From positions 1 through 28,670 of the forward strand of contig DJBL01000065.1 in NCBI GenBank assembly GCA_002435595.1: a stretch of 28,670 bases of DNA, read 5' to 3'. Made by a program: the position numbers and the translations under genes. The notes beneath the pieces are model-generated. The model searched no databases. It was given only the letters and a program-made list of their open reading frames with translations, and was not told where the DNA came from. Of this stretch, positions 23,518 through 28,670 are shown piece by piece; the first letter of the stretch is position 1; every line of letters starts with the position of its first letter. The DNA comes from Stenotrophomonas maltophilia. GTDB taxonomy: Bacteria > Pseudomonadota > Gammaproteobacteria > Xanthomonadales > Xanthomonadaceae.

Positions 23518-24072
23518 TCACGGGTCAGTTGCGAGGCAGGTCTGCAACCATGACTGGGACGATAACGCTGCGAGCTCCGCTTTAGACGCGGGCACAGCCT
23601 CGTAGTCGGCGAAACATGCACCGTCTGCACCTGTCATGTCGCTGAGCTTGTCGCCGCAGAGCTCCAGGGGCTTATCAATCTGCTGCCAGCCATCTGCGCA
23701 CTCGGTATCGGTCTCAGAGCCCGGTCGGCCGCAAACGTGCGTGCGTCGCGCGGTAGTGCCGGAAACCCCATGCGCGACCAGCCTGCCCTCAAATTCCTGG
23801 CCAGAGGCGAAATACGACCAAGTCCCGCAGATGCGGTCGCCGCGCTGCATCAGAAGATAGCGGCTGCACTGATCCTGTGATGGCGCACCGTCGCACGACA
23901 CCCAGGCGCCCTCGAACGGTCCACCCGCTGACGTCGGCGGCGCAGTCAGTGGAGCAGGCTGGCCGCTCGCGACGCTGTCCGACGTTATGCCGGCCACGTT
24001 GCCGGCGTTGCCGACGCCAGGTCCAGCGCACGCCGTGAGGCCCAAGAGAGTTATTAACCCAAAAGTGCGCAT
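23518..24072 (-). CDS. Cys-rich lipoprotein, candidate immunity protein
   Basis: This 184-residue protein has a short signal peptide and the lipobox LTAC (Cys at about 15), then a low-complexity linker (to about 50). A compact domain follows, with eight or so Cys: SCDGAPSQDQC, RICGTWSYFASGQEFEGRLVAHG, VCGRPGSETDTECADGW, LCGD and ACFADYE. The disulfide-rich domain is expected in the periplasm. Its place directly upstream of a lysozyme-like gene, 21 bp away and on the same strand, is the pattern of X-Tfi immunity lipoproteins that protect against their cognate type IV effectors. Immunity is inferred from context only. GGAGG six bases before the ATG at 24072 fixes the start; the TTG two codons upstream is not used. 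Confidence 0.7.
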   Translation of the reverse strand: MRTFGLITLLGLTACAGPGVGNAGNVAGITSDSVASGQPAPLTAPPTSAGGPFEGAWVSCDGAPSQDQCSRYLLMQRGDRICGTWSYFASGQEFEGRLVAHGVSGTTARRTHVCGRPGSETDTECADGWQQIDKPLELCGDKLSDMTGADGACFADYEAVPASKAELAALSSQSWLQTCLATDP

Positions 24073-24191
24073 GCTCAACCTCCATCCGATACGTCCTGGA
24101 ACCTACACCCTCACCCAGTTGCGCTCAACTCACTTGCCGCACTACCGGTACTAGATGAGCCTTTTTAGCATCTTTTCTCGTGTGGGTTGTT

Positions 24192-24435
24192 CTAACGCCC
24201 CGGTTCCTTGCCAACCCATACAAGATCGCGTATCGACTTCAACGACTCACCTGCTGCACTCAACTGCGCCTCCCTCGTCATAATGCGACGGTCATAAGCA
24301 TGAGCGGATCCCATCCGGCCATCGAAGCCGCCCACAGCCGGGACAGGTGACGGCCGGCCTGGCTTCGGCGGTAGGCGCTAGCCTGCGGGCAACATCTAGG
24401 AGTATCTGTTTTTTGAATAACTGAGCCTGCGCCAT
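24192..24435 (-). pseudogene. Possible frameshifted small gene, two overlapping frames
   Basis: A frame from ATG 24435 encodes 47 residues starting MAQAQLFKKQILLDVARR and reaching TCPGCGRLRW. A second frame ending at 24192 contains GGFDGRMGSAHAYDRRI and SLKSIRDLVWVG. Removing one G from the GGG at the junction would join them as one protein of about 80 residues with TCPGCGGFDGRMGSAHAY. The CPGC pair suggests a zinc knuckle. I do not recognise the family. Both frames read like real protein, but each is short, and a chance overlap cannot be excluded. Confidence 0.35.
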
Positions 24436-24653
24436 AGGGTTGCTACTCGAACGAGAGCCCTTATACCCATCACACGTTTCGGTTCAGTCGTCTCATCAGG
24501 GACGTTTTCGCCAGATGTCGGCACATGCAACAGCGGCGCGTTGTCTGCCAGCACCGCAATGATGGCAGTCGAATTCTGGCAAGACTATGTTGCTGAGTCA
24601 GCAGCAACTGACATCGCCGAACTGTGCACAGCCACTGTCAGGCAGCGCAACCA

Positions 24654-25093
24654 CCACCCCGCCATCACCCCCACCTCTCCAATCCCCCAACTCCAGTTCA
24701 CCGCATCGTTCGCACCAGCTGCGACCCCCTGCGAGCTTCATCCCACTTCCGCACATCCACCGCACTCCACTTCGCATCATCGCGAATGCTGCCCGCCTGT
24801 TCGGTTGACCCTCTGCATACCCGAACGCATGGTGCACGCATGAACACACTCACGCGCATTGCCCTGCTTGGCGACGTGGCCAGCATCCGCCAGGGCCACC
24901 CGTTTCGCGGTGCCATTGCCGCCGTGGCGGAGGGCCCGGTGCAGGTCATTCAACTCAAGAATCTGGCCCTGGATGGGCTGCAGGAACGCGACCACCTGCT
25001 GCGCACCGCGCTGCGTGCGCGCAAGCCGCCCGACTGGGTGCAGGATCAGGATGTCCTGATTGCTGCGCGCGGCAATCACCCGCTGGCGATGCT
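24654..25093 (+). repeat. Right copy of the ~440-bp direct repeat
   Basis: This is the intact copy. It includes about 185 bases of upstream DNA and the first 85 codons of the complete specificity gene, and has GGCCACCCG where the left copy has 11 C. It is in the same orientation as the left copy, so recombination between them would excise the roughly 3.3 kb unit. Confidence 0.93.
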
Positions 25094-25436
25094 GCTGCAC
25101 AACCCGCCAGAATCCACGGTGTGCAGCCCGCACCTGTATGTGCTGCGAGTGTGTACGCCGGATCTGCTGCCGGCTTTTCTGGCGTGGCAGCTGAACCAAC
25201 GCGCTGCGCAGGCTTACCTGCGGCAGCAGGCGGCGGGCTCGCGCCAGCAGAGCCTGCGCAAGACGGCGGTAGCGCGGTTGCCGGTGCATCTGCCGCCGGT
25301 GGCGCAGCAGCGGCGCATCGTGGGCATTGCCACTGCGGCACAGGCCGAACAGCGCTGCCTGGAGGCGCTGATCCATATTCGTCAACAGGAGATTGCGGTG
25401 GTGGCCGAGCGGATGTTGCATGGGGGCGCTGTATGA
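24840..25436 (+). CDS. Half-size HsdS-like specificity subunit (single target-recognition domain)
   Basis: This 198-residue protein resembles one half of a type I specificity subunit. It begins IALLGDVASIRQGHPFRGAI, the usual opening of a target-recognition domain. It ends with the conserved helical region: SLRKTAVARLPVHLPPVAQQRRIVGIATAAQAEQRCLEALIHIRQQE spans about residues 138-184. Full HsdS proteins have two such halves and about 400 residues, so this one would have to dimerise to bind a symmetric site. The stop overlaps the start of the HsdM-like gene (ATGA), indicating coupled translation. No Shine-Dalgarno sequence is visible before the ATG. Confidence 0.8.
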   Translation: MNTLTRIALLGDVASIRQGHPFRGAIAAVAEGPVQVIQLKNLALDGLQERDHLLRTALRARKPPDWVQDQDVLIAARGNHPLAMLLHNPPESTVCSPHLYVLRVCTPDLLPAFLAWQLNQRAAQAYLRQQAAGSRQQSLRKTAVARLPVHLPPVAQQRRIVGIATAAQAEQRCLEALIHIRQQEIAVVAERMLHGGAV

Positions 25437-26956
25437 GCCCGATGGCCACCCTGCCGAGCGCGCACGCCACCCAGGCCGCGCTGGGCGCTGCGCGGGAGAC
25501 CCTGGCGGAGGCCGCCGATGCCGGGTCGGCCACCTACCTGCTGCTGGCCCTGCTGCTGCTCAAGATTGCCAGCGATACCGATGCCGCCGCGCAGGACCCG
25601 GATCGCGCCTACGGCACGCCGCTGGACTGGCCGCCTACCGCGCCGGGCGCGCAGTTGCTGGTGGTGCCGCCGGAGGCGCGCTTCGAGTTGCTGTTCCGGC
25701 AGCGCTTCAATGGCGGCAACGACCGCCGCATCATGACCGCCTTGCAGCGGCTCAGCCAGGCCAACCGTGCCACGCTGGCCGAGGTGTTTGATGTGCTACG
25801 CCTGCACGATGGCTGGCCGCGCGATGCCGACCGCCGTGATGTGGCGCTGTCGCGCCTGCTGGGCCGGTTGGCGATACCGGCACTGGATTTCCGCAGCCTG
25901 CGCGGGACCTACAGGGCCGACATCGGCCAGGCCGTGGATCGCCTGCTGGAGCGCAGCCAGCCTCGCCGCAGCCCGCTGCCGCTGGCCCATGTGCCCGACC
26001 CGCTGGCCTGGCTGATGGCCGGGCTGATGGACCCCCGCGAGGACGAGAGCATCTGCGATGTAGCCTGCCACCACGGCAGCCTGCTGCTGGCCGCGGCCCG
26101 CTGGGCACGCACCTCGCACGGCGCGCGCCGGCATCAGCTGTTCGGCCAGGAGGAGAACGACACGGCGTGGGCCTGTGCCCGCCTGCGCCTGTTGCTGCAC
26201 GGCGAAGACAACCATGCGGTGCATGCCGGGACCCCGCTGCTGCACGACACCCTGCTGGATGCCAACGGGCGCCTGCGCCGCTTCCAGGTGCAGCTGACGC
26301 GGCCGCCGTTTGCACTGGCCTGGGCCCCCGAACGCGGCATGCGCGATGTGCACCAGCGCTATGTGCACGGTATGCCGCCACGACAATGGGGGCACCTTGC
26401 GTTGCTGCAGCACATGCTCAAGGCGATGGACCCGCACACCGGGCGCATGGCGATGGTGGTGCCGCACGGCGTGCTGTTCCGCGATGGCGAGGAGGCGGTG
26501 ATCCGCCGCAGCCTGCTGGAATCCAACCTGATCGAGGCGGTGATCGGTCTGCCGGACCGGTTGTTTGCCGGCACGCCGGTGGCGACTGCACTGCTGGTGC
26601 TGCGCGCGGTGCGCAGCCAGGAGAGCGTGCTGTTCGTGGATGCGCGGCAGCTGCAACCGGTGACCAAGCGCGGACCGCGGCTGCACCAGGCCACCGCCGA
26701 GCAGTTGCTGGCGCTGTGCCAGCAGCGCGAAGAGGTGCCCGGGGTGGCATGCCTGGCGACCCCACAGATGCTGGCCCGGCACGACGGCAACCTGAGCGTC
26801 GCCCGCTACGTGCAACCGGATGACGATGCGCAGGTGCCGACGCTGGAAGCCCTGCGCAGCCAGCGTGCGCGCCTGCGCTCGCGGCTGGGCGCGCTGGAAC
26901 AGGCGCTGGATGGCGACCTGGCCGAGCTGGAGGAGCGGCCGGCCAAGGCGGGCTGA
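25433..26956 (+). CDS. HsdM-like protein with degenerate methyltransferase motifs
   Basis: This 507-residue protein aligns along its whole length with HsdM N6-adenine methyltransferases. It has the N-terminal helical domain (ATYLLLALLLLKIASD, 33-48), the MTase core (LFGQEENDTAWACARLRLLLHGED, about 236-259) and the C-terminal part (GRMAMVVPHGVLFRDGEEAVIRRSLLESNLIEAVIGLPDRLFAGTPVATALLVL). The two decisive motifs are broken. Motif I, normally DPACGSG, reads DVACHHG (209-215). The catalytic NPPF/Y reads TRPPF (289-293), so base flipping and transfer should fail. The frame is intact and GC-rich like the core genome. It overlaps the S-like gene by 4 bp and precedes the HsdR-like gene by 230 bp. A structural or DNA-binding role is inferred. 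Confidence 0.82.
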   Translation: MSPMATLPSAHATQAALGAARETLAEAADAGSATYLLLALLLLKIASDTDAAAQDPDRAYGTPLDWPPTAPGAQLLVVPPEARFELLFRQRFNGGNDRRIMTALQRLSQANRATLAEVFDVLRLHDGWPRDADRRDVALSRLLGRLAIPALDFRSLRGTYRADIGQAVDRLLERSQPRRSPLPLAHVPDPLAWLMAGLMDPREDESICDVACHHGSLLLAAARWARTSHGARRHQLFGQEENDTAWACARLRLLLHGEDNHAVHAGTPLLHDTLLDANGRLRRFQVQLTRPPFALAWAPERGMRDVHQRYVHGMPPRQWGHLALLQHMLKAMDPHTGRMAMVVPHGVLFRDGEEAVIRRSLLESNLIEAVIGLPDRLFAGTPVATALLVLRAVRSQESVLFVDARQLQPVTKRGPRLHQATAEQLLALCQQREEVPGVACLATPQMLARHDGNLSVARYVQPDDDAQVPTLEALRSQRARLRSRLGALEQALDGDLAELEERPAKAG

Positions 26957-27186
26957 GACGATCATCCGGTGTCGCAGGGCATGGCGATGATTGCTTCACG
27001 CTATCTTCCTGATGCGCGGCATTGAAACTGTTCATTACGCAGTGCAGCTGGTGTGCAGGAAACGGAATGATGCACACGGCAGGGCGTGCAGCAGCTGCGC
27101 CAGACTGCAGGCATGTCGCATTGCATCGCCTGCTTCCCGCACACACCGCTTGTCGCCCGCGCTCATTGCCCGTGGGTGCCGCAGCC

Positions 27187-28670
27187 ATGAGTCGCACGCC
27201 ACCGCGCGGCACCATTGCCCGGTCTGCACTGGGCTGGTTGCAACGGCTGGGCTGGCAGTACCTGGCCCCCAACCGCCGCTGCGCGTTGCGCGGCAACCCG
27301 GCCACGCCGGTGTTGGAGGGCCGCCTGCGGGAGTACCTGCAGCAACTGCGGGTGGGCGCCCATGGCGAGCAGTGGCCGTTGGATGCCGACGGCATCGCAC
27401 AGGTGCTGGCGGCCGTGGTGCAGCGGTCATTGCGGCGGGGAACGCAGCCCGGCAGCGATGCCCTGCTCACACTGCTGCGCGAGGGCGTCCACGTGGCGCA
27501 ACAGCGCCCCGATGGCCGCACCATGGAGGTGGTCGTACCGCTGGTGGCCTGGACCGAGCCGGAGGGCAACCACTGGGACGTGGCCAGCGCGCGCGAGCAG
27601 GAGCAACCGTTGCGCGACGCGGTGCCGCGGGTGGATGTGCTGCTGGGCTACGTCAACGGACTGCCGCTGCTGCGCCTGCTGTGCGTGGAGCGCGACGGGC
27701 AGGGTCGCTGGGGCCGGGAGGAGGCGGCCATTGCACTGCACTGCCGGGGCCGGGACGCCGGCATGGAAGGCTGCACCGCACCGTTGCTGCTGGCACTGGA
27801 CCGGCGTGGCGGGCGCCATGCGAGCAGCGGCACGCCGGCCGAGGGCTGGGTGCGCTGGCGCGAGCACGGGTGGAGCGCGGCCCGCACCGGGCAGTTGCGG
27901 CGCACGCTGCCCACGCCCAACACCGGTGCAACCCACGCCAACGGCCAGTGCCTGCGCGCAGTCCACGCGCCGCTGCTGGCCGGGGTGGCGGCCCCGGCGC
28001 GGGTGCTGACGCTGCTGCGCGGTTTCATTCACCCCGGCGCCGACGGCCGGCTGCGGCTGGCGCGGGCGGCGCAGTTCTTTGCGGTGCAGGCCGGGCTGGC
28101 ACAGCTGCGGCGCATCGATGCGCAGGGCGGTCGCGGCCGCGGGTATCTGCAGTTGGCCGCCGGGAGCGGGATGGCACTGACACGGCAGTGGCTGCTGGCG
28201 CATCTGCGACGCGACCCGTGGCTGCGCCACTGCCGGATATTGCTGGTGCAACCGCGGGCGGCCATGGCGCCGGTGCCGTGCAACCGGGCCGAGGCGGCGC
28301 TGTCGCCCGGGCGCCGGCTGGCAGCGTTCATGGCCGACGGGCGCGGCTGCACCCTGCAGACCACGCCGGGCACGTTGCAGACGTGGCTGCGCCGTCGCGA
28401 TGGCGGTTACGACAGCGATGACCTGATCGTGCTGATGGATGCCCCCCTGCAAGGCAACCCGCCGGCCTGGCTGGACCGGGCGCGCCAGCGGTTGCCGCGC
28501 GCGGGCTGGCTGTGGCTGGGTTGCGGCCCGCTGCCCGATGCGGCACCGGACGCGGCGGCCGATCCGGTGCTGTTTGCCTGCACCGCGCCCGACGCGGTGG
28601 CCGATGGCCTGGTGGTGCCGGTGTACCAGCAGGCGCTGGCGGCCGCACCGCCGCCCCCGCCAGTGGACCT
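27187..28670 (+). CDS. HsdR-like protein with degenerate nuclease and helicase motifs (partial, runs off window)
   Basis: The frame from ATG 27187 stays open to the window end (494 codons seen). The N-terminal part follows HsdR: LREGVHVAQQRPDGR (98-111), then VDVLLGYVNGLPLLRLLCV (149-167). This matches the nuclease strand pair RxDxxxxVNGLPLxxIELK but has L and V in place of the E and K of ELK. The motor region keeps AAQFFAVQ (294-301) and the helicase order. However, Walker A reads AAGSGMA (324-330, normally GSGKT), the DEAH box reads MDAPL (417-421), and the LPNAxxxGFTGTPL strand reads LPRAGWLWLGCGPL (436-449). Both DNA cleavage and ATP-driven translocation should be lost. The C-terminal half is not in the window. 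Confidence 0.78.
   Translation, partial: MSRTPPRGTIARSALGWLQRLGWQYLAPNRRCALRGNPATPVLEGRLREYLQQLRVGAHGEQWPLDADGIAQVLAAVVQRSLRRGTQPGSDALLTLLREGVHVAQQRPDGRTMEVVVPLVAWTEPEGNHWDVASAREQEQPLRDAVPRVDVLLGYVNGLPLLRLLCVERDGQGRWGREEAAIALHCRGRDAGMEGCTAPLLLALDRRGGRHASSGTPAEGWVRWREHGWSAARTGQLRRTLPTPNTGATHANGQCLRAVHAPLLAGVAAPARVLTLLRGFIHPGADGRLRLARAAQFFAVQAGLAQLRRIDAQGGRGRGYLQLAAGSGMALTRQWLLAHLRRDPWLRHCRILLVQPRAAMAPVPCNRAEAALSPGRRLAAFMADGRGCTLQTTPGTLQTWLRRRDGGYDSDDLIVLMDAPLQGNPPAWLDRARQRLPRAGWLWLGCGPLPDAAPDAAADPVLFACTAPDAVADGLVVPVYQQALAAAPPPPPVD

Larger units (their letters stand above)
21756..24653. mobile_element. 2.9-kb cassette between the direct repeats (effector and lipoprotein genes)
   Basis: The segment between the two repeat copies interrupts an otherwise continuous S-M-R operon. 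It carries a lipoprotein, a lysozyme-like protein and a frameshifted small frame, all on the minus strand. No transposase, integrase or terminal inverted repeat is visible, so the layout fits single-crossover integration at the S gene better than transposition. The direction and mechanism are inference. Confidence 0.5.

Noticed and set aside
26991..28421. A 476-codon plus-strand frame over the HsdR-like gene.
   Set aside because: It is a frame-shifted shadow of the HsdR-like gene. Its translation is Gly/Ala/Arg-rich with no motif, while the frame from 27187 carries the HsdR order of landmarks.
1..28670. CRISPR array, tRNA, rRNA or phage integrase.
   Set aside because: No regularly spaced short repeats, no tRNA-like cloverleaf or CCA end near the island borders, and no integrase-like translation were seen.

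Overview
The window is about 28.7 kb of high-GC proteobacterial chromosome. The gene set, the codon use and three GTAG-headed REP hairpins of the type described as SMAG elements in Stenotrophomonas maltophilia all point to Stenotrophomonas or a close relative in the Xanthomonadaceae. No tRNA, rRNA, CRISPR array or intact insertion sequence was seen.

Positions 1 to about 18,040 are ordinary core chromosome. In order they carry: a DUF6122 membrane protein; divergent polyamine genes speA and speE around an 11-bp perfect dyad; a REP cluster with a strong terminator; an LpxO-type lipid A hydroxylase; a small kinase-like protein; an orphan PII gene divergent from ubiK; a small membrane protein; a YidA-type HAD phosphatase; comM (YifB); an uncharacterised beta-propeller-like protein; an LLM flavin oxidoreductase with an aldo/keto reductase; a lipoprotein; a VOC protein; a TPM-domain (YgcG-like) membrane protein; a glutamine-rich microprotein; a GNAT acetyltransferase; and a LysR regulator divergent from a PACE-family efflux transporter.

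Positions about 18,050 to 28,670 look like a layered defence island. The first layer is visibly AT-richer and runs on the minus strand. Read in transcription order it is a TIR protein and a two-helix membrane Macro-domain protein that overlap (a type II Thoeris pair), then a TIR-like nucleotide-binding protein of the PF10137/Cap12 kind, then a DUF2513 protein. A candidate promoter with a perfect GTGTCA-N5-TGACAC dyad lies upstream of the TIR gene.

The second layer, about 21.3 to 25.1 kb, is a lipoprotein and lysozyme-like-effector pair lying between two roughly 440-bp direct repeats. Each repeat holds the 5' end of a specificity-subunit gene. The left copy is truncated and frameshifted by an 11-C tract; the right copy leads into a complete gene. 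This is the layout left by single-crossover integration.

The third layer, from 24.84 kb to the window end, is an S-M-R operon shaped like a type I restriction-modification system, but with its catalytic motifs missing. The HsdM-like protein has DVACHHG where DPACGSG is expected and TRPPF where NPPF is expected. The HsdR-like protein has lost the ExK of the nuclease, the Lys/Thr of Walker A (GSGMA) and the DEAD-box Glu. All three reading frames are intact, with coding-like composition and conserved folds. This is therefore more likely a repurposed, non-catalytic type I-like complex than simple decay, and it is the most unusual object in the window. The HsdR-like gene runs off the right edge, so its C-terminal half is unseen.
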